The position numbers and the translations under genes were made by a program. From an uncultured Kangiellaceae bacterium (GTDB taxonomy: Bacteria > Pseudomonadota > Gammaproteobacteria > Enterobacterales > Kangiellaceae), in the NCBI GenBank assembly GCA_905479925.1, contig CAJQOL010000007.1, forward strand, positions 1 to 64,000: a DNA stretch of 64,000 bases. The letters run 5' to 3'. The notes beneath the pieces are model-generated. The model was not told where the DNA came from, ran no database searches, and saw only the letters and a program-made list of their open reading frames with translations. Shown piece by piece: positions 55,649-64,000 of this stretch (position 1 is its first letter; each line of letters begins with the position of its first letter).

Positions 55649-57664
55649 CTACAGGTGCTCAGTTAAGAATCTAGCCACATTGGTATAAATGGACTCTATA
55701 TCTTCTTGATAATAAAAAACATTATGACCCGTATCTTCTAACTGCAAGAATTCAACCTGTTTACCATTATCCTTCAATGCGTCATGCATCATTTCCGCCT
55801 GCTCAAAAGGTACTCGTCTATCTTTATCACCGGCTATCAATAAAATCGGAATATTAATTTTATCTGCTCGATTTACGGGTGAATTGTGAGCAAGTTTCTT
55901 CGAGTCTATGTTTGGGTTTCCTATTCTTTTATATAGAATATTTCGTAACTTTTTCTTATTTCCGCTATAGCGATCTAACGAAAAATCAATCTGTTCCTCT
56001 AAATGCGTTACGCCTGCGATACTAATGGCACATTGATACAGTTCAGGGGTTTTAATTGCTCCCATCAAGGCTGAGTATCCGCCGTATGACAATCCTGCAA
56101 TACATATTTTTTTAGGATCGGCATACCCCGCGCCAATCATAAAATTCACCGCGTCAGTCACATCATCCTGCATCAATCCGCCCCATTCGCCAAACCCAGC
56201 TTCTTCGAACGATCTACCATACCCAGTAGATCCTCTAAAATTGGGTTTAATAACAATAAAACCTAGACTAGCTATCATTTGTGAAAAATTATCGTAAGTA
56301 GCGCTGTCTCTAGCATGGGGTCCGCCATGGGGTAACACGACCATCGGCATTGGCAGTTTTTTATTATAGTCTGTAGGTAACAAGATATAAGCTCTAATTG
56401 ATTGCCCATCTCTTGCTTTATAGTTAACTAAAGCCGGAATAGACAATGTCTTTGGTGACAGTTTTGAATACTGATCCGCTAAAAATTGTAACTTTTGCGT
56501 TTTGTAATTGTAAATATAGAACCTTCCCGGATTATCCGGTCCATAAGACTTTACAATAGCGTTTTTTTCTTGCTGTCTAGACGAATAGACAAAAAAATTA
56601 TACTCTCCAACCTGGTCGGCTAATGTGTTGTACGCTTGTTGCAATTCTTTATCGAATAGGTGGTACCGAATAAAATCTTTCTCTGTCGTATAACCTAATA
56701 TTTGATCAGTGCCACGAGATAATACAATACCTTCAATATCTTGCCCGGGGGAGCTAGCGAGTACAGAAATCTCGTTCGACCCTCTCTCTCTAATTAATAA
56801 CTCGTAGTAACCAGAATCAACATTTTGCTTTCGATAAACAAGCTTGTCATCACCAATTAGGCCAATTAGTCCTTCAGCGTCAATATTTTCCTTCCGTTCA
56901 CCACTTAAATCAATCCGATCTATTTTTTCCCACTCATCTTCTTTCTTTTCATAAATATCAATCACTTTTGCTACTCTTAAGTAATCGTAGCGATACTGTG
57001 GTTCACCTTTATCGTTACTAAGAAAGGCATAGGTAAATCTTGTGCCTCTCTCTATTTTCTTTGAAACTCCTGTATAAATATTGACTTTGAATAACTCTAG
57101 CCTCCCGTTTCCAAAAACGGGCATCAAAATATGTTTAGGATCATCAGGAATAAAATTTCGTATTCGAGACAAATTTCTGTTGTTGCTTAACCGTCGCCTA
57201 TCACCCATTAACAAAATACTGTTTTTTGCTTCAACATCGATAGAAATCGTTCTACGATACATGCGATAGTCATCAATATCGAAATCATCTTCTTCTTGGG
57301 ATTTTTCAATGACTCGTTGTGTTCTTTCCGGAACCAATAGATTAACCAATAGTCGTTCGTTATTTGCCCAATAGATAGACGTTGGACGGATAACTTTTTC
57401 GCTCAACATACCGGTCACAGGCCTTCCAGGCTGCTCGATATCTCTTATTACAACGTGATACGACTTTTCCTTATTAAAAATAAGCGCCAAATAGCGACCA
57501 TTTGGAGAGATCTCTGCATCTGCTACATCCGCTTTTGCAAGGAAATCTTCAATAGTTAAATTCATTTCCTCACTTACACTAGCAGCCTTCGCAATGACTG
57601 TGAGTTCGGTGAGAATAAGCAATGTAAAAAGTATCGATGTGACTAAGAAATTCCCTAACTTCAT
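55649..57664 (-). CDS. Exported S9-family (prolyl oligopeptidase-like) peptidase
   Basis: The 671-aa serine peptidase has a signal peptide (LVTSILFTLLILTELTVIAKA), a beta-propeller N-terminal domain (~35-390) and a catalytic alpha/beta hydrolase domain. The latter carries PMVVLPHGGPHARDS, the nucleophile Ser in CIAGLSYGGYSALMGA, the Asp in LLIAGDKDRRVPFEQAE and the His in DTGHNVFY. It is of acylaminoacyl-peptidase or dipeptidyl-peptidase type and should trim peptides in the periplasm. Complete and monocistronic. Confidence 0.93.
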   Translation of the reverse strand: MKLGNFLVTSILFTLLILTELTVIAKAASVSEEMNLTIEDFLAKADVADAEISPNGRYLALIFNKEKSYHVVIRDIEQPGRPVTGMLSEKVIRPTSIYWANNERLLVNLLVPERTQRVIEKSQEEDDFDIDDYRMYRRTISIDVEAKNSILLMGDRRRLSNNRNLSRIRNFIPDDPKHILMPVFGNGRLELFKVNIYTGVSKKIERGTRFTYAFLSNDKGEPQYRYDYLRVAKVIDIYEKKEDEWEKIDRIDLSGERKENIDAEGLIGLIGDDKLVYRKQNVDSGYYELLIRERGSNEISVLASSPGQDIEGIVLSRGTDQILGYTTEKDFIRYHLFDKELQQAYNTLADQVGEYNFFVYSSRQQEKNAIVKSYGPDNPGRFYIYNYKTQKLQFLADQYSKLSPKTLSIPALVNYKARDGQSIRAYILLPTDYNKKLPMPMVVLPHGGPHARDSATYDNFSQMIASLGFIVIKPNFRGSTGYGRSFEEAGFGEWGGLMQDDVTDAVNFMIGAGYADPKKICIAGLSYGGYSALMGAIKTPELYQCAISIAGVTHLEEQIDFSLDRYSGNKKKLRNILYKRIGNPNIDSKKLAHNSPVNRADKINIPILLIAGDKDRRVPFEQAEMMHDALKDNGKQVEFLQLEDTGHNVFYYQEDIESIYTNVARFLTEHL

Positions 57665-57917
57665 TTAAATGTCCTTTTAGTGTGAGCTTGGAGAGTTTAA
57701 CCAACTATGTTTGCTTAGTAAAAGTCTTTGTTATTGACAATCATAAAAAATAATCGAAGAGGGCCCGCTCGTTCCCAAATAGAGGGCAAGGTACCCCAAC
57801 GAGGAATTAATCTATCGAATACTATTATGATTAACATCGCTCTATCCAAACTGTTAAAACATCGTCGGATCAACTACACTCGTAAGCGATATTTTAGTAA
57901 TGGAGAGCAACGCAATC

Positions 57918-60539
57918 ATGACTAATGATTTACCTTCTGACTCAACGGCGGACAAATCTAGTGCAAATGCTACCGACACCTTCAAGTATCACGCTTTCAT
58001 TTCTTATCGACATGCCGATAATAAAGAACCGGGGCGGCAATGGGCGACATGGCTCCATCAATCAATTGAGACCTATCAGGTTCCGGCGGATCTAGTCGGA
58101 AAAATTAATGGACGCGGCGAAAAAATTCCCGCAAGAATCTACCCGATATTTAGAGATGAAGAAGAGCTTCCTGCGAACGCTGATCTCGGTAACTCAATTG
58201 TTGGTGCTCTCGATACAAGTCGAATTTTAATTGTACTCTGCTCTCCACAAGCCTATGCATCAACCTATGTTGCCGATGAAATACACCATTTTAAACGCAT
58301 AGGACGTTCCGATTCTATTATTGCGGGCCTGCTCTATGGCGAGCCAAATACAAGTTGGGATAAGGGAAAACTAGCGCTTGGTTTCACTAGTGACGACGAG
58401 TGTTTTCCACAGCCTCTACAATATCAATATGATGACAATGGTCAACGAACAACGCGACGTGCAGAACCGATTGCAGCGGATTTTCGAATAAATAACGAAG
58501 GTAATATAGAACAAGGGTGGACATCGCCGGAGGCGTATCGGCTGCACTTAGAGAAAGATCTATCTCTCACTAAATCGCAACGCCAGTTGGCAATACAAAA
58601 ATATCAGAAGCAACAACATTTAATGTTACTCAAAATAATTGCAGGCATTCTAGGAGTTCCGCTCGGACAATTGAGCCAAAGGGATAAAGAGTATCAATTA
58701 CAACAGGCGCAGTTAAAAGCAAAAAAGCTTAGACGATGGCTTGCCCTTGTTGCTCTACTAGCGGTAGTTGCGATTGGCGCAGGATTTACTGCCTATTTGA
58801 AACAACTGGAAGCCATAAAGCAAACAAAACAGGCGCAAATTTCCCAGTCTAAAACCCTCGCCCAAAACGCCATAGATGCTTTTGCCAGGGGAGAGTTTCA
58901 GCAGTCCATCGATATTGCTCGTTCAGCCTTACCTCGCTCGCTGGCCACCTCTGACAGAGCTTACTCCCAAGATGCCGAAGCGATTTTAAGCAGTGCCGTG
59001 TTTCACGACATGTTGCTGTTTAGTGACAAAGCTGATGAACAATGGACGGATGCCGATTGGCTAAGAAAAGATCCTTATAAGAGCCAATTATCCTCAGATA
59101 AAAGCAGACTAATTATCTACGATGGCGCAGCACCAGCTGTAGTTGACTTGAGCAATTTCTCTCGCGTATCACTGCAAGATATGCCGAGCGGGTTAACCTG
59201 GCAATCGAGCGTTTCTAAATCAGGACGATATCTTTCAGGTTCGGTGACGCAAAACGATCAGTATCAAAGTTACCTATGGGACACCAGCAATGGAGCGCTA
59301 CTAAAAAAGCTTAATACCAAGCTGCTTAAGTTTAGCCACAGTGAAAACTATGTTGCGGTAAAAGGGAGTTCAAACAAACAGCCTAACCAGCTGATTGATT
59401 TACAATCCGGCGATACTGCAATGGAATTTCTAGGCAATTTTAAAGGCCTATTTGCTGCTGATTCTCTATTACTAGCTGAGGGAAAAAGAAATTGTAAATG
59501 GGTAGATTTTAACCGAGTTTGTCAATCACCGACTTATGTTTACTCAGTTGAAAGCGGCGAGCTTATTAACACCATACAAGGCAAAATAGCCGAGCAGTTT
59601 TCAGATGACGAGCTAGTGATTTTGGATGGCGCAGTCAAACCCAATGATTTACCCGGTTTCGCCGAGAGCAATGAACAGCCGATATCGGAACGGAAAAACT
59701 CTCTCGGCGTGCTAGTCTGGAAAGCAAAAAATAGGCAAGTTAATGCCTTTTATCCAGGAAACCTTATTCATTATAACGCGACGCATCGACGACTGATTAT
59801 CGAAAACCAAAAAACAGACAAGGTTGAGCTCTGGGATATCGATAACAATAAAATTATTGCTCAGATAAATGGTCAGATTCAAACAAGGATCAGCGACTCT
59901 CATTATGATGTTCTAAAGAAACGAAAAATTCTATGGGATGATCATACAGACGATCCATTTTTTATTTCATTGATCGAGCGAGGTGAACAACAATCAACGA
60001 TTAAATATTCATTTTTGAGTGGCTCGGTCCTCAGTGAAACTCCCGGACAATTTATTGGCGTCACTGAAAATTCAAGAGTTCTTAGTCATGTTATTGATAA
60101 TGGTTTGCATAAAATTTATGCAGAGCTTGGTCAGCAGGCTGAGTTAGAAATACCGGAGAATCTTTGTTTAAACCAATATGAAGAGCAGCCGGTTATTGAA
60201 CGATCGCGAATAAAAACCTCCACAATCATCTTTAACTGCAGCGACTATATAGCGGTATTTTTTCCGGAAAGTAGTGAACCTAGCAAACCGCGTATAATTC
60301 TTTCTGAGCACCCTGCTCAATGGGTTGATGGCGGTCAGTTTTTCTATTATGGCAAGGGGACTGCTAATTTGCTTGGAACAAGTCAATGGGAAGGTGGTCA
60401 CGTTCAGTTAGAACAGATGATGAGAGTTAAAACGAAAGAATGGACAACATTTAGAAGCATCGATAATGGCCGCTTTCTTTTGTCGCTTTCTCCCAATTCA
60501 GAAATTAACCTATGGGATTCAACTGGCAGTATATTTTAA
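57918..60539 (+). CDS. TIR domain-transmembrane-beta-propeller protein (ended by in-frame TAA)
   Basis: It has a TIR domain at ~20-140 (YHAFISYRHADN, RDEEELPANADLG, ILIVLCSPQAYASTYVADEI, with Glu near the usual NADase position). A linker with a coiled coil and one transmembrane helix (RRWLALVALLAVVAIGAGFTAYL) follow, then a region of ~560 aa with propeller-like repeats ending LWDSTGSIF. The start at 57918 has GGAG upstream, better than the tracked 57900. A single TAA at 60537 separates it in the same frame from the next ORF, which looks like its own C-terminus. Full length would be ~1176 aa. Confidence 0.85.
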   Translation: MTNDLPSDSTADKSSANATDTFKYHAFISYRHADNKEPGRQWATWLHQSIETYQVPADLVGKINGRGEKIPARIYPIFRDEEELPANADLGNSIVGALDTSRILIVLCSPQAYASTYVADEIHHFKRIGRSDSIIAGLLYGEPNTSWDKGKLALGFTSDDECFPQPLQYQYDDNGQRTTRRAEPIAADFRINNEGNIEQGWTSPEAYRLHLEKDLSLTKSQRQLAIQKYQKQQHLMLLKIIAGILGVPLGQLSQRDKEYQLQQAQLKAKKLRRWLALVALLAVVAIGAGFTAYLKQLEAIKQTKQAQISQSKTLAQNAIDAFARGEFQQSIDIARSALPRSLATSDRAYSQDAEAILSSAVFHDMLLFSDKADEQWTDADWLRKDPYKSQLSSDKSRLIIYDGAAPAVVDLSNFSRVSLQDMPSGLTWQSSVSKSGRYLSGSVTQNDQYQSYLWDTSNGALLKKLNTKLLKFSHSENYVAVKGSSNKQPNQLIDLQSGDTAMEFLGNFKGLFAADSLLLAEGKRNCKWVDFNRVCQSPTYVYSVESGELINTIQGKIAEQFSDDELVILDGAVKPNDLPGFAESNEQPISERKNSLGVLVWKAKNRQVNAFYPGNLIHYNATHRRLIIENQKTDKVELWDIDNNKIIAQINGQIQTRISDSHYDVLKKRKILWDDHTDDPFFISLIERGEQQSTIKYSFLSGSVLSETPGQFIGVTENSRVLSHVIDNGLHKIYAELGQQAELEIPENLCLNQYEEQPVIERSRIKTSTIIFNCSDYIAVFFPESSEPSKPRIILSEHPAQWVDGGQFFYYGKGTANLLGTSQWEGGHVQLEQMMRVKTKEWTTFRSIDNGRFLLSLSPNSEINLWDSTGSIF

Positions 60540-60545
60540 CCAGTT

Positions 60546-61451
60546 GTGACCATCGATGAAATGCAGACAGCTGAAAATTTCGTTGACAATTTTGCAGCGG
60601 CGGATAGAGAACAACAAGGAGCAATGATTCAGGAAAAATTCAGTTCGTTTGCAAAACTTGGTTTTAACCTAGAAAAATCAATATCTTTAAAACAACCATC
60701 CGACAACCCCAAAAACAGACGCGCTTTTAAGTCAATAGGAGATAATCTAAAACTCAAAGAGTCATTTTCATCGGAGGCTATTTATTTTGAAATGTCGGAT
60801 GCTAATAAGGTGATTGTTGTTGATGATGATAATAGCTATTTGGTCAATCCGTTAACCGCTAAAACGATAACTGAACTGTATCTATCGCAGCCGTCGGAAA
60901 TTTATTTTGAGGCTTTCGATGAACCTATCGGCGTTTTTGAAAGTCCCACAGGCGATGGTTTTCTTTATTACAATATGCATGGTATGTGGTTATTTGATAA
61001 AGTAGGTAAGAAGTTACGCACGTTTTGTGTTGATCAATCGAGTTGTGATTATAATACTGACTTTGAATGGATGGACAACGGAAAAAGTATCTTCTTAAAA
61101 GATAGTTTACCGTCTATTTACTCATTTTCAACGGGTCGATATATTAGTCTCTGTCGGAGCTTTGATTCAAATTCTCAATGCCAGGAAAAGCTTCGAGGTC
61201 ATGCGCTAATCGGAGAAAATACCATTGCAACAGGCTCTATTATTCTTGACCGTCACACGGGCATAAAATTACTTGAATTACCGGGTGGTTTAGGTGGCAT
61301 GTATAGCAGCCCTGTATCTTTCAACTCAAACGAGACAGCGATATTAATGGTTGCAGAAACTGGAGGTGGTTCTCTTTTATATGGCGCCTGGAAATTACCA
61401 TTACGTGGAGAAGCGTTACTGAAATTCCTTAGTCCAATAGAAGCTGAATAG
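60546..61451 (+). CDS. C-terminal part of TIR-propeller protein, beyond in-frame stop
   Basis: The 301-aa ORF is in the same reading frame as the TIR gene; only TAA-CCA-GTT separates them. It has no ribosome site before its GTG. The sequence continues the propeller pattern (FLYYNMHGMWLFDKVGKK, SIYSFSTGRYISLC). It ends with LPLRGEALLKFLSPIEAE, which resembles the closing segment of TIR- or kinase-WD40 proteins. I take it as the separated tail of the same gene, by nonsense mutation, stop readthrough or sequence error. A free separate protein is possible but less likely. Confidence 0.65.
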   Translation: MTIDEMQTAENFVDNFAAADREQQGAMIQEKFSSFAKLGFNLEKSISLKQPSDNPKNRRAFKSIGDNLKLKESFSSEAIYFEMSDANKVIVVDDDNSYLVNPLTAKTITELYLSQPSEIYFEAFDEPIGVFESPTGDGFLYYNMHGMWLFDKVGKKLRTFCVDQSSCDYNTDFEWMDNGKSIFLKDSLPSIYSFSTGRYISLCRSFDSNSQCQEKLRGHALIGENTIATGSIILDRHTGIKLLELPGGLGGMYSSPVSFNSNETAILMVAETGGGSLLYGAWKLPLRGEALLKFLSPIEAE

Positions 61452-61510
61452 TTACAGAATCTAAAATTTATTGAAAAAACGACCTAAGGGTTTTTCCCAG
61501 AGAATTTTTG

Positions 61511-62014
61511 TCAAAAACCTTTCTTCATAATATTTCTTATTCGCGCCTTAACCGAAGGCGCCTCATCACGCATTGCCAATTCAAAGTATTGTTTCGTTTC
61601 TGTCTTATATTGTGGATATGATTTGCTTAGCTCATAAAATCCATTGTAAGACCACGCCCTTACAAATTTGTTTTGATGCGTAAGTGTCATTCTCAGAAAG
61701 GTATGTAGAGTTTCATTTTCGGCCTCGGCAATTGGCATATATGGAATACATTGCAATAAATGTAACTTAGCTTGCCAATGTTGCAACTGATTTAGTGAGC
61801 AACATATTGTTTTAATTTGAGATTGCTTTAATTGATTTCCATCTTCAAGCCATGCTTTCAGTAGCCATGTCGCTGCGTTTTCGTAATCGCATATAAATGA
61901 TAGTTCGACAATATCATTAACAAAGTTAAGCTCTGTCTGATAGATATCATAGATCGCCTTTATATCAGCGGCCGACTTTCCATCCCATTCTTTTAAAGCG
62001 CTTTTAATATTCAT
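61511..62014 (-). CDS. HEAT-repeat-like hypothetical protein
   Basis: The 167-aa all-helical protein has a C-terminal half that looks like HEAT/armadillo-type repeats (FVRAWSYNGFYELSKSYPQY, DEAPSVKARIRNIMKKGF). Such repeats usually mediate protein binding. No signal or catalytic motif is seen. It is convergent with the TIR gene tail. The family is not recognised. Confidence 0.65.
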   Translation of the reverse strand: MNIKSALKEWDGKSAADIKAIYDIYQTELNFVNDIVELSFICDYENAATWLLKAWLEDGNQLKQSQIKTICCSLNQLQHWQAKLHLLQCIPYMPIAEAENETLHTFLRMTLTHQNKFVRAWSYNGFYELSKSYPQYKTETKQYFELAMRDEAPSVKARIRNIMKKGF

Positions 62015-62171
62015 TCATTTATTCGAGAATCTTTATCTTGTAGCCTTTTTTCCGTATCGAACATCCCGTCTCGAATATCCCGAAATTTTTACTACGACTA
62101 TAAATTGGAAATCGTTAATGAGCTTAACCTATAAGTAGCCAGAAGAAGTCGTTTTTTATACCTACGGTTTG

Positions 62172-62624
62172 TCAGTCTGACTTATTGATCGGGTTCAAAT
62201 GAGACGAGCGCAATAAAGAATAGCTAACCTCATATTTATCTTTCATCTCCCCTCTAGTCCAACCTTGGGTTTTGTAAAAATCGTCTGCTCTTGTGTTCGC
62301 TTCTGTATCAAGCGTTATTTTTTGCGCGCCAATCTCAAAAAGCCACTGTGTAGCAAGTTGAATTAAGCCTTTGCCGGTGCCGATACCTTCGAATTCAGGC
62401 TTAACAAAAAGCGCCCATATAGAATGATTCGCTTTTTCAGCATAGGAAAATCCTATAACTTTATCATCCAACTCACATACCCAGCCTCGCCCCAATTTAT
62501 CTAAATAATCTTCATACATTTTTCGCGTGATTAACGTTGGATCTGATAATGCATTTTCGGTAACGGAAATTCTTATTTCAGACATTGCGTCTATATCATT
62601 ATTTGAGGCCTGTCTAAATTTCAT
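62172..62624 (-). CDS. GNAT-family N-acetyltransferase
   Basis: The 150-aa protein has the GNAT fold: MKFRQASNNDIDAMSEIRISV, the acetyl-CoA binding strand-loop (IWALFVKPEFEGIGTGKGLIQLA) and a C-terminal DFYKTQGWTRGEMKDKYE. The substrate is unknown. It is full length and on the same strand as the following VOC and hypothetical genes, but gaps are 68 bp or more, so co-transcription is uncertain. Confidence 0.9.
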   Translation of the reverse strand: MKFRQASNNDIDAMSEIRISVTENALSDPTLITRKMYEDYLDKLGRGWVCELDDKVIGFSYAEKANHSIWALFVKPEFEGIGTGKGLIQLATQWLFEIGAQKITLDTEANTRADDFYKTQGWTRGEMKDKYEVSYSLLRSSHLNPINKSD

Positions 62625-62692
62625 AAATATTCCATCCTAATTAACTCCACCCTTATTAACTTTATCCATTTCCCGTTGCTCGTTGCTCGTCA

Positions 62693-63457
62693 TTAACCAA
62701 TTATTAACGCAAAATAGACACCAACAGGATCGCGGATAATGGCATACTTTTGCTCAGTGCACTCGCTAATGATTTCACCATCATTCTCGATAACCCGTTT
62801 TAGACTTTCGGCAATATCATCCACAGGCAAATGAATTAACCAAGTCGATGGAACACCGTTTAGCTCATTGGGAAACTCGCTGATTTTCGCGGCGGAATTC
62901 TCGTTGTCAATTTGCATTTCAAAACCTGCGGCTTTACCTACACTATGTTCGGCCTCACAGGACTTGGCTCGCCAGCCCACCACCTGTTGATAAAAGTCTC
63001 GGCTTACCATCGCGTCTGGAACCATCAATGAAAGCCAACCGATACAGCCAAAGCGTTCATTTGGTTTGCTGTTGTCTAGATCAGCATCCAAAGCCGGAAT
63101 TATGCCAAAAGCAGCTCCGTCTGGGTCGGTAATGACAGCCCACTGGCTTAAACCATTGTCGTCCTTTCCATGCATGAGTTCTTTGCCACCCCTCTCAACA
63201 GCATTGGCTGCACTAGCGGCAACGTCGGCGACCTGAAAGTGTGGCATCCATTGTAACGGTAACCGGTCATATTCGGGAGTTCGAGCGCCAAGACCAATTA
63301 TCGGCGTGCCTTGGTTGTTCATCAAGTCATCACGCCAAAGTGGATTATTCCCCGTTGTGAGGACTTTTGAGTAGAAAGCGAGTTCACTCTCATGATTAGG
63401 TACTGCAATATCCGCACTGAGGACACCACCAACACCATAGAAAAATGGTTTTTGCAT
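62693..63457 (-). CDS. Two-domain VOC-family protein
   Basis: The 254-aa protein has two VOC modules. The first starts AVPNHESELAFYSKVL and ends TDPDGAAFGIIPAL (~12-125); the second starts MVPDAMVSRDFYQQVVGW and ends IRDPVGVYFALIIG (~140-254). The final Glu of the usual metal site is replaced by non-ligand residues in both domains, so a metal-independent or binding role is possible. A strong AGGAGG precedes the ATG. Confidence 0.87.
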   Translation of the reverse strand: MQKPFFYGVGGVLSADIAVPNHESELAFYSKVLTTGNNPLWRDDLMNNQGTPIIGLGARTPEYDRLPLQWMPHFQVADVAASAANAVERGGKELMHGKDDNGLSQWAVITDPDGAAFGIIPALDADLDNSKPNERFGCIGWLSLMVPDAMVSRDFYQQVVGWRAKSCEAEHSVGKAAGFEMQIDNENSAAKISEFPNELNGVPSTWLIHLPVDDIAESLKRVIENDGEIISECTEQKYAIIRDPVGVYFALIIG

Positions 63458-63504
63458 TATTTGCCTCCTTTCGCTTCAATATATGACTTCGACTGGTTAT
63501 AAAT

Positions 63505-63993
63505 TTAACTTCCAACAACATTAAATAGGGAAACAGTATGAACCAAACCCTTCTTAATTATTATATTAAGAGTCGTTATATCGTCATAAGGTAAGTTATG
63601 AATTGGACGCTGATAGTGCCAATAAATTTCATTGTCACCTTCAGTTAACTGAATACCAATCAACTCCGAAGCCTTTCGTTGAGAAATTCCAACAGTCAAA
63701 CCTAGCTTATTATTTGTGCTGATATTACTTTTTGAAGAGATACACTTTAAATTCGGTTTGTCCGATAAAAATGAGTATCCATCACCGAGTACATTTTTTG
63801 AATAGACAACATATATATCATTTGTTTTATAACAATACTCTCTAAGCCCATGTGCACCCTTTGAAGCTTCTCCCTCGTACACTTTCTGGTATTCCAGCAA
63901 AAGTAATTCTACGGGCGCAGGACTATTAAACTCATTCGCAGAATTCACGCCACACCAAAATAATAGAATAAAATTTCTTATCTTAAATTTCAT
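63505..63993 (-). CDS. Exported hypothetical protein
   Basis: The 162-aa protein has a short signal peptide (MKFKIRNFILLFWCGVNSA). The remainder is mixed alpha/beta with Cys pairs (REYCYKT and LKCISS) and no recognised motif. It is full length within the window, ending 7 bp before the right edge on the plus-strand coordinate. No family or function can be assigned. Confidence 0.6.
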   Translation of the reverse strand: MKFKIRNFILLFWCGVNSANEFNSPAPVELLLLEYQKVYEGEASKGAHGLREYCYKTNDIYVVYSKNVLGDGYSFLSDKPNLKCISSKSNISTNNKLGLTVGISQRKASELIGIQLTEGDNEIYWHYQRPIHNLPYDDITTLNIIIKKGLVHTVSLFNVVGS

Positions 63994-64000
63994 AGTCCTA

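Noticed and set aside
57728-57925. 65-aa plus-strand ORF upstream of the TIR gene
   Set aside because: Overlaps the better start region of the TIR gene, no ribosome site, no recognisable pattern.
1-64000. CRISPR arrays, tRNA/rRNA genes, prophage or complete insertion sequence
   Set aside because: None seen when reading both strands; the only mobile-like element is the short MITE.

Overview
The window looks like chromosomal DNA of a free-living, probably marine, Gram-negative gammaproteobacterium with moderately low GC. The block def-fmt-rsmB-trkA-trkH on the minus strand, divergent from LysM gene-dprA-smg, is a classic gammaproteobacterial arrangement. Laminarin-degrading enzymes and many secreted peptidases fit a polymer-degrading marine bacterium. 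A Kangiella/Aliikangiella- or Alteromonadales-like host is only a guess. I see no tRNA, rRNA, CRISPR array, prophage or transposase.

Layout. (1) 1-9.7 kb: a beta-1,3-glucan (laminarin) locus. It has a lipoprotein GH16 laminarinase running off the left edge, a divergent secreted GH16 with a malectin-like domain, a very large GH149-type phosphorylase and two signal-less GH17 enzymes. Two palindromic operator candidates lie between the divergent genes. Export-type GH16 enzymes would cut the polymer outside, and the phosphorylase and GH17 proteins would process oligosaccharides inside. (2) 9.8-12.6 kb: a LytS/LytTR two-component pair and an acyl-CoA thioesterase. (3) 12.6-23.3 kb: housekeeping genes, namely DUF1289, a DUF885-type peptidase, TrkH/TrkA potassium uptake, RsmB, Fmt, Def, a LysM protein, DprA and Smg. 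(4) 23.3-32 kb: an LpxL-type acyltransferase, a split membrane/spermidine-synthase-like pair, a MinD-like ATPase with a long acidic tail, SixA-like and YtoQ-like proteins, and a run of small zinc-ribbon and membrane proteins.

(5) 32-38 kb: a BlaI repressor with two operators, an M56 (BlaR1-type) peptidase fused to ankyrin repeats, and an MBOAT/SGNH acyl-transfer pair whose SGNH gene is frameshifted. Next comes SoxR with a near-perfect soxS-type promoter aimed at a glyoxalase-fold gene. (6) 38-51 kb: a secreted-type methyltransferase, a Cache-PAS-GGDEF-EAL protein, a subtilisin-PKD protease with a sorting-like tail, and a large BNR/Asp-box protein. An orphan lipoprotein solute-binding protein follows, translationally coupled to a HAMP-PAS-GGDEF-EAL protein broken at a C7 tract. 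(7) 51-64 kb: a sigma factor with a membrane C-terminus beside an alpha/beta hydrolase, a 266-bp MITE-like element, an HCCA-isomerase-like protein and an S9 peptidase. A TIR-transmembrane-propeller protein interrupted by one in-frame TAA follows, then HEAT-like, GNAT and VOC genes and a secreted hypothetical protein.

Three long genes are broken by single events: A5 instead of A6, C7 instead of C6, and one in-frame stop. A fourth gene, a VOC protein, lacks its 5' half. Whether these are real mutations, phase-variable tracts or sequence errors is the most important quality question here. The best candidates for unusual biology are the M56-ankyrin/BlaI module, the solute-binding-protein/c-di-GMP module, the TIR-membrane-propeller protein and the SoxR-controlled VOC gene.
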